DNA of 64,000 nt from Psychrosphaera haliotis (GTDB lineage Bacteria > Pseudomonadota > Gammaproteobacteria > Enterobacterales > Alteromonadaceae): NCBI RefSeq assembly GCF_009728465.1, contig NZ_WOCD01000005.1, forward strand, positions 682,001 to 746,000. The letters run 5' to 3'. This document shows, one piece after another, positions 9,476 to 18,165 of this stretch. Each line of letters begins with the position of its first letter. The first letter of the stretch is position 1. The translations under genes were made by a program, and so were the position numbers. Below the pieces are notes generated by a model. The model ran no database searches and had not been told where the DNA came from. It saw nothing but the letters and a program-made list of their open reading frames with translations.

Positions 9476-9618
9476 GAATCAAAGACTTCTATTCCAAACT
9501 AACAAGAGTGACATTGTGCCTATACAAGCCATAAATTGGAATGACCAAACCGGACTTTGTGCCAATTAGTTTTTATATTTCCGATCTAATATTTTAGAGC
9601 AAAGATGCAGCCTAAAAG

Positions 9619-10995
9619 TTAAACAACTTGAGAGTACCGTCGCTTATTCAACTGACTCGCTAAATAGGTATCAAACGTCATGCAAATATTGCGAACAAAT
9701 AAACGTGCTTCACGACGAATAGACAATGATTCTTTTGACGTTTCGAGCATGCCGTCTTGCTCAAATGTTTTAAGACTTTGTAGCTCTGATTTAAAATAAC
9801 GACTAGCCTCAATTCCCCACTGGTTCTCAATTTCTTTAAATTGAATTTTGAAATTGCACATAAGAGACTGAATAACATTAGCTCTAATTAAGTCGTCATG
9901 AGTTAAAATTCGCCCGGCAAGTTCAGGCAAATGCTCTCCTATAGAATAAGCGTCATAATAATCTGATATTTTTTTCGGGTTTTGCATATAAACATTGCCA
10001 ATATGGCTGATTGACGACGCGCCAATAGCTAACAAGTCTGAGTCTTCTAGGATCGTGTAACCTTGAAAGTTACGATGCAATTGATTGTTATTCTGTGCCG
10101 TTACTAAATTATCTGTAGGCTTTGCAAAATGGTCAAAACCAATTGCTTCATATCCACCCTCGCCTTGCCCTTTACCGCACAACATATCATTGGCAAATAA
10201 CATCAACTCTAGTTTCGTTTGGGCAGAAGGCAGCCATTCATCTTTTATTTTTCTTTGTGATGAAAATCGCGCAGGTAAATGTGCGTAACTGAATAATGAA
10301 ATGCGGTCTGGATCAAACATCAGCACATCTTTTAATGTTTGCTCAAACACGTCTTTATTTTGGTGAGGTAGTCCATAAATCAAATCAAAATTAACAGAAT
10401 CAAACCCAATCTCTCTCACCCAACGCAATACACTACCAACAAGCTCATTTGATTGGACTCGGTTAATAGCTATCTGAACCTCAGGATTGGTATCTTGTAT
10501 GCCAAAGCTAAGTCGATTAACGCCGCAGGCTTTGAGTGTTGTGAGTAACTTTTCATCAACATGGCGAACATCTAATTCAACACTAATTTCCGCATTTTCT
10601 GCTATATCGAAGTCTTGCTGAATTGCCGTGAAAATTTCAACAAATTGCTCAGGACGCAAAAAGTTTGGTGTACCACCACCAAAATGAATCTGGTTAATAG
10701 GCTTATGTTTTAAGGCTTCACCGCGGCGTTTTAGCTCCTGCAACATAGTTTCAACATATTTAACGGACTTTTCTTGATGCCTGGAGACTATTTTATTGCA
10801 CCCACAATAAAAGCAAAGTTGATGACAAAATGGGACATGAAAGTAGAGTGACAGCGTCTGATTTTCAGAGGCCATTGCTGCGGCTCTTTGAAAGTTATCG
10901 GCAATTTTCTGATTGAACTCAAGTGCAGTTGGGTAAGACGTGTATCGAGGGCCGTTTACGTTGTATTTTTGTAGCCAGTGCAATTGATTATTCAT
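9619..10995 (-). CDS. hemN: Oxygen-independent coproporphyrinogen III dehydrogenase
   Basis: Radical SAM enzyme that oxidatively decarboxylates coproporphyrinogen III to protoporphyrinogen IX without oxygen, in heme synthesis. The 458-residue protein begins with the HemN hallmark Y-N-x-x-G-P-R-Y-T-S-Y-P, carries the [4Fe-4S] motif C-H-Q-L-C-F-Y-C (CX3CX2C, about residues 57-64), the glycine-rich FGGGTPNF segment and the C-terminal HemN domain. Length matches E. coli HemN. It stands alone on the minus strand, just past a terminator-like hairpin (11016-11036), so it should have its own promoter between that hairpin and the start codon, or depend on read-through. Confidence 0.97.
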   Translation of the reverse strand: MNNQLHWLQKYNVNGPRYTSYPTALEFNQKIADNFQRAAAMASENQTLSLYFHVPFCHQLCFYCGCNKIVSRHQEKSVKYVETMLQELKRRGEALKHKPINQIHFGGGTPNFLRPEQFVEIFTAIQQDFDIAENAEISVELDVRHVDEKLLTTLKACGVNRLSFGIQDTNPEVQIAINRVQSNELVGSVLRWVREIGFDSVNFDLIYGLPHQNKDVFEQTLKDVLMFDPDRISLFSYAHLPARFSSQRKIKDEWLPSAQTKLELMLFANDMLCGKGQGEGGYEAIGFDHFAKPTDNLVTAQNNNQLHRNFQGYTILEDSDLLAIGASSISHIGNVYMQNPKKISDYYDAYSIGEHLPELAGRILTHDDLIRANVIQSLMCNFKIQFKEIENQWGIEASRYFKSELQSLKTFEQDGMLETSKESLSIRREARLFVRNICMTFDTYLASQLNKRRYSQVV

Positions 10996-11006
10996 AACTT
11001 TCTCTC

Positions 11007-11036
11007 AAAAAAAGTGCCACCTTAAAATAAGGTGGC
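11007..11036 (-). terminator. Rho-independent terminator of the ECF sigma operon
   Basis: Arms GCCACCTTA (11016-11024) and TAAGGTGGC (11028-11036) with an AAA loop; on the minus strand the stem is followed by a run of seven T (11007-11013). It lies about 75 bp past the last gene of the operon and only 12-40 bp upstream of the hemN start codon. Confidence 0.8.
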
Positions 11037-11109
11037 CAACACAATAAGAGAAGTTTATAGGTTGTTTATGATCTGGGACTTGATATAGCTCAATTCAAGT
11101 CCGTTTTTA

Positions 11110-12144
11110 TTAAATTGAGTACTTAACCGCTTTATCTAATAGGCTTCGGTAATTGATTTTGCCTTTGTTGCAGCTTTCAATGTCCTTTTGTTTAAATACA
11201 TAGTAAAGCTTTGAGGCATCATTTACATAAAACGTCATGTACTTATCGTCTTTAAGACTTCTAAGTCCCGAGCCAAAGTCACAAACCACTTCACTAATAG
11301 CAAATGCATACTTTTTAGCTAACTCCTGCTGCTTTTTTATGACTTCCGCTTTGACTTTTTCCGCCGCCTTTCTTACCGTTTTTTGATGTTTAACCATTTC
11401 ACTATTTACGATTTTTAGTTGCTTTTGTAACTCTTGCATCTCTGCTTCTAGTTTCATGACTTGTTTGTCAGATCCACCATTATTAATGTCACTAACCAGT
11501 TCAGCGTCTCTAATTTCTCGCTCAACCTGTCGAGCTTTTCGCTCCAACTTGCTCGCTTGTTTAGACAACTCTCGCTGTTTTTTTCGTAGCTCATTTTTTG
11601 CCGCTCGCATTTCTCGTTGCGCCTCAATATTTTTACCGCCAAACGATTCTGCAATTGTCGTTGCTTTATGGATTTCAAACTCTAAGTCTTCAATGTCATG
11701 ATGACTTAATTCAAAATAGTGTTCAGTATTTTCCGTCTCCATTCGAATTTCAACCAACTCCTCTAGCTCTCTTTCAACGCCTGGTTTAGCTGGCGCACCC
11801 GGCTTAGGTGGTGGCGGTGGGATAAATGACGAATCACTATCTGACGAAAACACGGTACCGTCGTGACTAACAAAAACGTTTGGAGCCGAAAACCTACGGC
11901 TCGCATTAATTTCAAACAACATGCCTTGATGAGCTAAGTAGCTAGCCGAAACACTCCCAGCATTTTTACCTAGTTTGTCTGACAATGACGTTTTCAATAT
12001 CGTCGACATCATCTTGATATCACGTTTAACATTGTCCAAGTGCTGGTCAGACAGCTCACCTTTAGCATTGGCACTCGCGGCTATCATCAGTGTGGATAAC
12101 GCTGCAACAATAGGTAACAACTTTTGTTTAATTACTTTTTTCAT
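11110..12144 (-). CDS. Secreted coiled-coil protein of the ECF sigma operon, function unknown
   Basis: Not assigned to a named family. The 344-residue product has a clear signal peptide (about residues 1-27, ending A-S-A-N-A), a region with a proline-rich linker (P-P-P-P-P-K-P-G-A-P-A-K-P-G, about 108-122), then a long charged coiled coil (about 125-275) rich in Lys, Glu, Arg and Gln, and a C-terminal globular part (about 280-344) with two cysteines. It is the third gene after the ECF sigma factor and the one-TM protein, 12 bp downstream of the latter with a GGAG ribosome site. A periplasmic sensor or envelope-spanning effector is plausible but is inference from context. Confidence 0.75.
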   Translation of the reverse strand: MKKVIKQKLLPIVAALSTLMIAASANAKGELSDQHLDNVKRDIKMMSTILKTSLSDKLGKNAGSVSASYLAHQGMLFEINASRRFSAPNVFVSHDGTVFSSDSDSSFIPPPPPKPGAPAKPGVERELEELVEIRMETENTEHYFELSHHDIEDLEFEIHKATTIAESFGGKNIEAQREMRAAKNELRKKQRELSKQASKLERKARQVEREIRDAELVSDINNGGSDKQVMKLEAEMQELQKQLKIVNSEMVKHQKTVRKAAEKVKAEVIKKQQELAKKYAFAISEVVCDFGSGLRSLKDDKYMTFYVNDASKLYYVFKQKDIESCNKGKINYRSLLDKAVKYSI

Positions 12145-12156
12145 ATTACTCTCCAG

Positions 12157-12870
12157 TTATTCTTCTGCGCCAGCCACTTGGTCATCACGAGTCATTGCGT
12201 TGCCTCGTCTAAGTGACGCTACTTTTAGTTTATATTGCAATTCATCTATCTCTGATTGGAAAAACATAAGGTCTTCCGCTCTTTGTTTTTGGATTATAGA
12301 AACAACGTGTTCAAGGTCTTCTTGTCTTTCCGTACGACCACTTTCAATAAGATAATTTGCCAGCGAAACGGTACTTTCCGTTTGATTTGCCTCTAGTTGC
12401 TTAATGGCCAATGTTAGCTGTGCTCTGTTCTCGTTTATTAAAGTATTCATTTGTTGTTGAAGCTTTTGTGTTTGCTCTTGTTGCCACTGTTGCTTTTGCT
12501 CCGTAGCGGTTAAAAGCTTAACGCTCCCTTCTTGCCACTGTAGCTTTAGGTCAAATACAAACATGGTACAAATAACCAGAGATACGGACATGGCAAAAGC
12601 AGACATACCTTGTGGCCACCAGCTAAAAACACCTTTACGTGAGTCTTCAGAATTGTGACCTGAAAAAGTAGAAGCTCGGTCCCATGAAGGCACTTCTATG
12701 GATTCATCAAACGCTCTTCCACTCGCTGATAGCGCATTTATTAACTCTATTTTTTCTTTGTATTCCGCAGAGCTATTCAAACGCTCAAACTCCAAAGGAG
12801 ATAAGGTTTTGCCATTTGACCAAGCTACGAATAATGCTTCTAATGCTTGGCTTTTTTTATCATGCTGCAT
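12157..12870 (-). CDS. Membrane protein downstream of the ECF sigma factor, candidate anti-sigma factor
   Basis: A 237-residue single-pass protein: cytoplasmic-type N-terminal region (about 1-88) containing V-P-S-W-D-R-A-S-T-F, one transmembrane helix (about 89-111, F-A-M-S-V-S-L-V-I-C-T-M-F-V-F) and a glutamine-rich coiled-coil C-terminal part (about 112-237) predicted outside the membrane. Its start overlaps the sigma gene by 11 bp, which usually marks a cognate anti-sigma factor. No HX3CX2C zinc anti-sigma motif is present, so it is not a ZAS-type protein. Membership of a sigma-sequestering pair is inferred from gene order and topology. Confidence 0.7.
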   Translation of the reverse strand: MQHDKKSQALEALFVAWSNGKTLSPLEFERLNSSAEYKEKIELINALSASGRAFDESIEVPSWDRASTFSGHNSEDSRKGVFSWWPQGMSAFAMSVSLVICTMFVFDLKLQWQEGSVKLLTATEQKQQWQQEQTQKLQQQMNTLINENRAQLTLAIKQLEANQTESTVSLANYLIESGRTERQEDLEHVVSIIQKQRAEDLMFFQSEIDELQYKLKVASLRRGNAMTRDDQVAGAEE

Positions 12871-13420
12871 AGTCGCTGCCTTTTAGTAGTTGTTTTAACT
12901 TTGCCAAACTTGCGTAAAATTTAGATTTTACTGTGTTGCTCGACAGCCCCATTTGGTCGGCGATTTGTTCAAATGTCAGTTGCTGAAATATTTTTAATTC
13001 CACAATTAGTTTTTGTTCAAAACTCAAAGCACTTAATAACACCCTTAATCCTTCGCTATCCTGCAACTGCTCCAAACTTATAGCTGGGCAATCAGTAGAG
13101 CCATCACTTTCAATATCATCAGGCTCTTCACCGTCATGGATTACTATTTTTTTACGCCTGTAAAAGTCCATACACTTGTAATAGGCCATGGAAAGTAGCC
13201 ATGTCTTAAAGCTGCTTTGCTGTTTAAAGTCAGCAAGATTTCGGCAAACAGAAACAAATGTCTCTTGCATTAAATCTAAAGCATCTGCCTGGTTATTCGT
13301 CATTCTTAACGTATAACCATAAAGCACCTTTTCATGACGTTTAACTAACTTGCACCAGGCCGACTGACTGCCATTCAGCGCCTTTGCAATTAATGTTTTG
13401 TCATCTTGATTTAAAAACAA
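12860..13420 (-). CDS. RNA polymerase ECF-type sigma factor
   Basis: Group 4 (ECF) sigma-70 factor of 186 residues. Region 2 (about 23-95) has A-L-D-L-M-Q-E-T-F-V-S-V and F-K-T-W-L-L-S-M-A-Y-Y-K-C-M-D-F-Y-R-R; an acidic linker (D-G-E-E-P-D-D-I-E-S-D-G) follows; region 4 (about 125-180) has a helix-turn-helix with L-T-F-E-Q-I-A-D-Q-M-G-L-S-S-N-T-V-K-S. It is the first gene of a three-gene operon with a putative membrane anti-sigma and a secreted coiled-coil protein. Upstream there is a candidate autoregulated promoter and a long microsatellite. The regulon is unknown. Confidence 0.92.
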   Translation of the reverse strand: MFLNQDDKTLIAKALNGSQSAWCKLVKRHEKVLYGYTLRMTNNQADALDLMQETFVSVCRNLADFKQQSSFKTWLLSMAYYKCMDFYRRKKIVIHDGEEPDDIESDGSTDCPAISLEQLQDSEGLRVLLSALSFEQKLIVELKIFQQLTFEQIADQMGLSSNTVKSKFYASLAKLKQLLKGSDYAA

Positions 13421-13465
13421 AGCAGTCCTTATTTATTATTTTTAGGTATAACCGTTATCTTTGTA

Positions 13466-13499
13466 TCTATAGTCGCGGCACGATGCAAAAAAGTTTAAC
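13466..13499 (-). promoter_or_regulatory. Candidate ECF-type promoter of the sigma operon
   Basis: On the minus strand an AACTTT element (13489-13497 area) is followed about 17 bp later by GCGACTATAG (13468-13476 area). The AACTTT/CGACTA spacing resembles autoregulated ECF promoters. No good sigma-70 promoter is visible in the same interval. Assignment is by eye and low confidence. Confidence 0.3.
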
Positions 13500-13508
13500 T
13501 TTTTTTAT

Positions 13509-13628
13509 CTTTTCTTTTCTTTTCTTTTCTTTTCTTTTCTTTTCTTTTCTTTTTGATTTTGATTTTGATTTTTATTTTTATTTTTATTTTTATTTTTATT
13601 TTTATTTTTATTTTTATTTTTATTTTTA
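13509..13628. repeat. Composite microsatellite: TTTTC, then TTTTGA, then TTTTTA units
   Basis: Cytosines recur every 5 bp from 13509 to 13549, giving about eight TTTTC units. Three TTTTGA-type units follow (about 13550-13568), then ten perfect TTTTTA units (13569-13628). The tract lies in the 367-bp gap between the ECF sigma start and the periplasmic binding-protein gene, upstream of the sigma promoter region. It reads as F/Y/S-rich open frame on the plus strand but has no gene features. Neighbouring unit types differ by one or two bases, suggesting stepwise slippage and mutation. Confidence 0.97.
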
Positions 13629-13740
13629 CAAAACAAGCTATTTGAGTTGGAGCGAGGAATGAAAGTAACTAAAAATATAAACTGATGCGTAGTCTAGAAA
13701 GATTGTCGGCTACTAGGTCGATGACAATATGACTGCATAA

Positions 13741-13767
13741 AAAAACCAGCTCGAGGCTGGCTTTAAA
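13741..13767 (-). terminator. Rho-independent terminator after the substrate-binding-protein gene
   Basis: Arms CCAGC (13746-13750) and GCTGG (13756-13760), extended by flanking A/T pairs. On the minus strand the stem is followed by a run of seven T (13739-13745). It lies about 25 bp past the stop at 13788. Confidence 0.75.
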
Positions 13768-13787
13768 AAAACGTTATTAAATTCACG

Positions 13788-14201
13788 TTAAAAATTTAGA
13801 ACGACTTTCACCGTACTATCGACTAACGAGTCATCAATGATCCCAATGGCGTTTGGTTTAGAGCCAACAAAAGCCTTAACCTCTGCTGGACTCGTAAATT
13901 CCTTGGGTGGAACACCTCGGCCTGTAAATGCCATTTTCGCCCAATAAGCAGTATATTGAGACTCTGACTTATTTAACACTGAGGAATTAAAGGTTTCCCT
14001 GACTCCATTTCCCGAATTTAATGTAGCTAATTCAGCTTTATTTCCGTTACTAAATGCACCTTTTTTACCTAAATACAGCTTTTTTATATCAGCTGTGGTT
14101 ACTTCACTGTTATTTTGGCTATTCACAACTACTACATTACCTGCAAATAATGAAAAGGAGATAAAACCAAAACCAATCAAAACAAATTTTAATATATTCA
14201 T
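13788..14201 (-). CDS. Phosphate-binding-like periplasmic protein (PstS/PBP-like domain)
   Basis: A 137-residue secreted protein: signal peptide about residues 1-20 (ends S-L-F-A-G), then a single small domain with the start V-V-V-V-N-S-Q-N and the segment I-K-K-L-Y-L-G-K-K, seen in short phosphate ABC transporter substrate-binding-like proteins of marine gammaproteobacteria. It is about half the length of a full PstS, so it is not a complete two-lobe transporter component, and no permease or ATPase genes adjoin. The start has a strong AAGGAGG. It follows the porin gene by 13 bp, so the two are probably co-transcribed. Confidence 0.75.
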   Translation of the reverse strand: MNILKFVLIGFGFISFSLFAGNVVVVNSQNNSEVTTADIKKLYLGKKGAFSNGNKAELATLNSGNGVRETFNSSVLNKSESQYTAYWAKMAFTGRGVPPKEFTSPAEVKAFVGSKPNAIGIIDDSLVDSTVKVVLNF

Positions 14202-14214
14202 CCGTACACCCTCC

Positions 14215-15405
14215 TTAAAATGCGAAATCTAAAGATACGAAAAAGGCAGTGCTATCAGTTTTACCGTCTTGATTTTCATCAATATAAACAGCCGCATCGC
14301 CATCATCATTAAACTGTAAAATCTCAAATTTTAATGCCGAATACGGGGTTAGGCTGTATTTAGCACCAATCCCTATGGAGTTATAATCATCGTCAGGTGA
14401 GCCGGATACTCCATCTTCAAAGCCACTAGACACACCACCTGGCGCTATAAAACGAAGCGTACCTTCAAATTGTGAATAGAAAATATAAGGCGTCCACTTG
14501 TCCATTCTGTAAGCAAAAGATGCAAACCAAGACTCATAAATGGTGTCATATTCATTCCACTCGACAATTGCTAAAACATTATCCATGTCGTACTGCAAAG
14601 AAACATCAAAAAACTGAGTGTCTACCCATTCTCCACCAAACAACGGTGTAGATGGATAGCCACCTTCATTATAAAACGTGAAGTTTTCTTTGCCGCCAAG
14701 GTATGATAGCCGTAGTGTGAATGCTTCATAATTAGTATCAACAACTATACCCATTAGTTCTTCATACTCTTTGGTCGTTCTTACACCCCTAACACCTCTA
14801 AAATTACCATTGCTATCATATAACTGTTCCGTCTTATATTGCTCAATCGTTGTGATCAAATCATTTGGATCTGTATTTTGTTGACCCGCATAAAGACGGA
14901 CGTTTGATGTAGCAACATCAAAGTCAAAATTCATGTCGAAGCTAATACCTTGATAATTAGTAACTGCCAATGAATAAGCATCTGATGGTACTCGAACCCA
15001 AGGGTAAGCCACACCAACATCCATATAGTCCGAGAAATGATAAACGGGCAGTCGCATTTGACCGACTTTTAGGCTTGAATCAGGTGTAACGTTATACGTT
15101 GCGTATAACCATTCCATCTCAGGTTTAAAGTCATTCACTCCTCTAAACATTAACTGGCCGGTTACACTAAGATCATCAGTGGCAGAGTATCGAGCTTGAA
15201 TACCTAATCTCGACTCACTCTGTAACTCTATACCATCAGAGTATTGACCTGCTCCACCAGGAAGCCTCGCCCAGTAACCATCTCCATCTACTACTACACC
15301 ACCAACTAGACTACCGAACCCAGATAGCCTTATTTTGTCATTTGCAGTAGCCCCGGCGGAAAGTAGACCACAAGTCATAAGCAGTAAAATATTATTTATT
15401 TTCAT
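14215..15405 (-). CDS. Outer-membrane beta-barrel porin
   Basis: A 396-residue protein with a signal peptide (about residues 1-20, M-K-I-N-N-I-L-L-L-M-T-C-G), alternating amphipathic strands throughout and a C-terminal phenylalanine (F-V-S-L-D-F-A-F), the outer-membrane insertion signature. It resembles porins paired with small phosphate-binding-like proteins in Alteromonadales; an anion or phosphate substrate is inferred from that pairing only. ATG 15405 is chosen because it directly precedes the signal peptide, with a GGGTGA ribosome site upstream; a start at 15447 would add 14 residues ahead of it. Confidence 0.8.
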   Translation of the reverse strand: MKINNILLLMTCGLLSAGATANDKIRLSGFGSLVGGVVVDGDGYWARLPGGAGQYSDGIELQSESRLGIQARYSATDDLSVTGQLMFRGVNDFKPEMEWLYATYNVTPDSSLKVGQMRLPVYHFSDYMDVGVAYPWVRVPSDAYSLAVTNYQGISFDMNFDFDVATSNVRLYAGQQNTDPNDLITTIEQYKTEQLYDSNGNFRGVRGVRTTKEYEELMGIVVDTNYEAFTLRLSYLGGKENFTFYNEGGYPSTPLFGGEWVDTQFFDVSLQYDMDNVLAIVEWNEYDTIYESWFASFAYRMDKWTPYIFYSQFEGTLRFIAPGGVSSGFEDGVSGSPDDDYNSIGIGAKYSLTPYSALKFEILQFNDDGDAAVYIDENQDGKTDSTAFFVSLDFAF

Positions 15406-15471
15406 TTGATCACCCATAAAGTTGTTAATCAACATGAGTATAGACAAGATTCAAAAACCTGAATTTCAAAG

Positions 15472-15500
15472 CAAAAAAAAACCGCAAAAATATGCGGTTT
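15472..15500 (-). terminator. Rho-independent terminator after ilvE
   Basis: Arms AAACCGCA (15479-15486) and TGCGGTTT (15493-15500), loop AAAATA. On the minus strand it is followed by T9 (15473-15481 area). It separates ilvE from the porin operon, so the porin promoter must lie between about 15410 and 15470; a TATACT-like -10 (15437-15442, minus strand) is there. Confidence 0.85.
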
Positions 15501-15522
15501 TCTTATCAAAAAGTAGATGGTT

Positions 15523-16456
15523 TTATTTGACTGGCGTTAACCAACCCCATTTATCTTCTGTTGTGCCGTTAAACAAGCCAAAAAATGCATCTTGAACTTG
15601 TTTAGTGATTGGGCCACGTTTGCCTTCGCCAACATTAATGCCGTCAACACTGCGAAACTGGAGTAACTTCAGCAGCAGTACCACACATTAATATTTCGTC
15701 AGCTAAATACAGTGCTTCACGAGGAATATTTTGTTCACGAACTTCATAACCCATGTCGCGCAATAACGTCATAATAGTATCGCGAGTAATACCTGGTAAA
15801 ATTGCCGCTGTTACCGGTGTTGTGGTTACAATATTGTTGCGAATAACAAATAAGTTTTCACCAGCACCTTCAGATACCATGCCATTTACATCAAGGGCGA
15901 TACCTTCACCGTAACCGTGACGACGCGCTTCCATTGAAATTAGCTGCGATGATAAATAGTTACCACCGGCTTTAGCGCCTGTAGGCATAGTGTTAGCAGC
16001 TAAGCGATTCCAGCTTGAAACACCAGCATCTACGCCTTTTTCTAAGGCTTCTTCACCTAAATATGCGCCCCATTCCATTGCTGCTACTAAAACATCTGCT
16101 TCAGTATTAAATGGTACAGCTAAGCCTAAACCTATTTCGCCATAAAAGGCTGCAGGTCTTAGATATGCTGATTTAAAGCCATTTTTAACAACAACATCTT
16201 TTTGCGCTTGATTCATTTCTTCATGTGTAAAAGGAATCGTCATGCGATAGATTTTTGCTGAATCGAATAAACGACGAGTGTGATCGTCAAGACGGAAAAT
16301 ACAAGTGCCCTTGTCCGGCGTATTATAGGCGCGAACACCTTCAAATACTGACGAGCCATAGTGAATTGCGTGACTTAATACGTGAACTTTTGCATCTGCA
16401 AAAGGGATGAGTTTACCGTTAAACCAAATAGTTTCTGCTGATGATGGTAATGCCAT
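15523..16456 (-). CDS. ilvE: Branched-chain amino-acid aminotransferase, apparent frameshift near the C-terminus
   Basis: PLP enzyme for the last step of leucine, isoleucine and valine synthesis. From ATG 16456 (GGAGG upstream) the protein matches IlvE throughout: W-F-N-G start, H-A-I-H-Y-G-S-S-V-F-E-G, the PLP lysine in A-K-A-G-G-N-Y-L-S-S, and G-E-N-L-F-V. At E-V-T-P-V the frame breaks and stops at 15644. One extra base in the A3 run at 15655-15657 (coding GTTTCGC for GTTCGC) accounts for it; removing one base reads P-V-R-S-V-D-G-I-N-V-G-E-G and continues to L-T-P-V-K at 15523, 310 residues in all, normal for IlvE. Without correction the product lacks about 40 residues. Confidence 0.92.
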
Positions 16457-16587
16457 GGATTTTTCCTCCAATTTTTATTTGGCGCAATTCTGCCTTATCA
16501 AATTGGGAATAGCACTGTTTGAAGGAAAATGGTGGCAAAAAATAACGGCTCTGTTGTCAGCATTTTTTACCACTTTGGTTATATCTT

Positions 16588-17457
16588 TTATTTTTTAAGG
16601 AGTTGGAAGTCCCCATCTAGCAATGCTGGCAAGCCTGTCGGCCCAATATAATGTAACGTGCCAGTAGCGACCATCACTGACTTTTCTTTTAAAAGAGGGT
16701 TGAGCTTTTTCTGCCACGCGACATTTCGCTCAATAAGTAATACGTTTTCCAATGCTTTGTCATAACCAGTTTGCTTTAACGTAGTATCGTAAATCTTTTC
16801 AAACGCGGATATATCGCTGTTAATCCATGCCTCTAACATTACTTGAGGCATATCTGACATGGTATTTAACTCTTCAAGGGTATCTAACAACATATCGTTG
16901 TAATCAATAGAATCATTATTATCAAATAAGCGATTAAAAATATTCAGTTGCTGCTCAAAGGTTTCTAGTTCAAGTATGGTTTTATTGTGCTTTTTTGCAT
17001 GTTCAATAATTTGCTGATCGATACCATGCTCAGCAACCAAACCCATTTTTTGATAAGACATTTGAACCATCATGACGGCTAGCATCCAAGGCTTAAACTG
17101 TTCGTACTGGAAAATCTCACCACCAAACTGCTGTAAGTAACGATTAACTTTAGTGGCGACAACCGGTGATATTAACTGTGTAACCGTGGTTCCTCTTGGC
17201 AACATAGCAAGTTCCATCACTATTTGCTGTTGTTGCAATGCCGACACGTTCGCTAAATCCACTTCAACAGCAACAACATCTACCGCTTCAATGCGCTTTT
17301 TTAATTGCTCTGACAATTCTTTTAATCGTTCGTCACCAACATGAATGGTGCCCACCAAGTAATCATCTTTATATTCGCCAGTACCTTGCCAAGTTGGCTC
17401 AGCACTTGTGTTAACAGAAAATAATGCGAACGCTAATACTAAAGCTATTTTATTCAT
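16588..17457 (-). CDS. TraB/GumN family protein, secreted
   Basis: A 289-residue protein of the TraB/GumN family (Tiki-like fold), with a signal peptide (about residues 1-19). It has the N-terminal L-V-G-T-I-H-V-G-D motif and the C-terminal V-A-T-G-T-L-H-Y-I-G-P-T-G-L-P-A-L-L motif, whose glycine/histidine pairs are the putative metal site. Known relatives include metalloproteases such as eukaryotic Tiki; the bacterial substrate is unknown. ATG 17457 is preferred; an overlapping GTG at 17466 is possible. It follows coaD with almost no gap. Confidence 0.85.
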   Translation of the reverse strand: MNKIALVLAFALFSVNTSAEPTWQGTGEYKDDYLVGTIHVGDERLKELSEQLKKRIEAVDVVAVEVDLANVSALQQQQIVMELAMLPRGTTVTQLISPVVATKVNRYLQQFGGEIFQYEQFKPWMLAVMMVQMSYQKMGLVAEHGIDQQIIEHAKKHNKTILELETFEQQLNIFNRLFDNNDSIDYNDMLLDTLEELNTMSDMPQVMLEAWINSDISAFEKIYDTTLKQTGYDKALENVLLIERNVAWQKKLNPLLKEKSVMVATGTLHYIGPTGLPALLDGDFQLLKK

Positions 17458-17462
17458 TAATA

Positions 17463-17942
17463 TCACTTCTTAAACTTATTAATTAATGCTTGTTTTACCA
17501 CATCAGGAACAAAAGCAGAAACATCGCCGTAATGCGCTGCAACATCTCTAACTATGGTTGACGAGATATGACTAGTTTCAGAGCTTGGCGTTAACAATAC
17601 ACTTTCTAACTCTGCATTTAACTTACGATTCACCGTCGCAAGCTGATATTCATATTCAAAATCGGCTACCGCTCGCACCCCTCTAATGAGTACAGTGGCA
17701 TTTTTTTGTTGCGCATAGTCTGCTAACAAACCTTCAAAACCCTCAACTTCAATATTCGTTAAATCCGATACTGAAGACTTCACTAATTCGACACGCTCTT
17801 CTAGCGTAAATAGCGGTTGTTTTCTTGAGCTCATGGCGATTGAGATGATTACTTTGTCGAACAACTTTGCGGAGCGCCTAATGAGGTCGATGTGACCATT
17901 GGTAATTGGATCAAAAGTACCTGGATAAATTGCTGTAACCAT
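17463..17942 (-). CDS. coaD: Phosphopantetheine adenylyltransferase
   Basis: Transfers AMP from ATP to 4'-phosphopantetheine, the penultimate step of coenzyme A synthesis. The 159-residue protein starts [14 protein letters not shown], the nucleotidyltransferase T/HxGH-type motif, and has [31 protein letters not shown] matching the CoaD signature, including I-S-S-T. Length equals E. coli CoaD. It is divergent from the TetR gene. Confidence 0.97.
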   Translation of the reverse strand: MVTAIYPGTFDPITNGHIDLIRRSAKLFDKVIISIAMSSRKQPLFTLEERVELVKSSVSDLTNIEVEGFEGLLADYAQQKNATVLIRGVRAVADFEYEYQLATVNRKLNAELESVLLTPSSETSHISSTIVRDVAAHYGDVSAFVPDVVKQALINKFKK

Positions 17943-18165
17943 TAAATGAAATTCCTAAATAAGACTGTGCTTTTTGCACTATATCACCAATATTGGATTC
18001 GGTTAAAACCTTGGCTTTGTGATTACCTAAAAAAGCAATATGAAGAAAACAAGTAGAGCTAATGATCTAATTTGTGGTTAAATACGAGTAATTACTCCGT
18101 CTCCTTTTTTAATTGATACTAAGGGATGGTTCATTGGCCAAGATGGCTAATCACAGAGACAGATT

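Noticed and set aside
13384..13662. Open frame of 92 codons on the plus strand across the microsatellite
   Set aside because: It is open only because the repeat lacks stops; the product is F/S/Y/D repeats with no ribosome site and it overlaps the sigma gene start.
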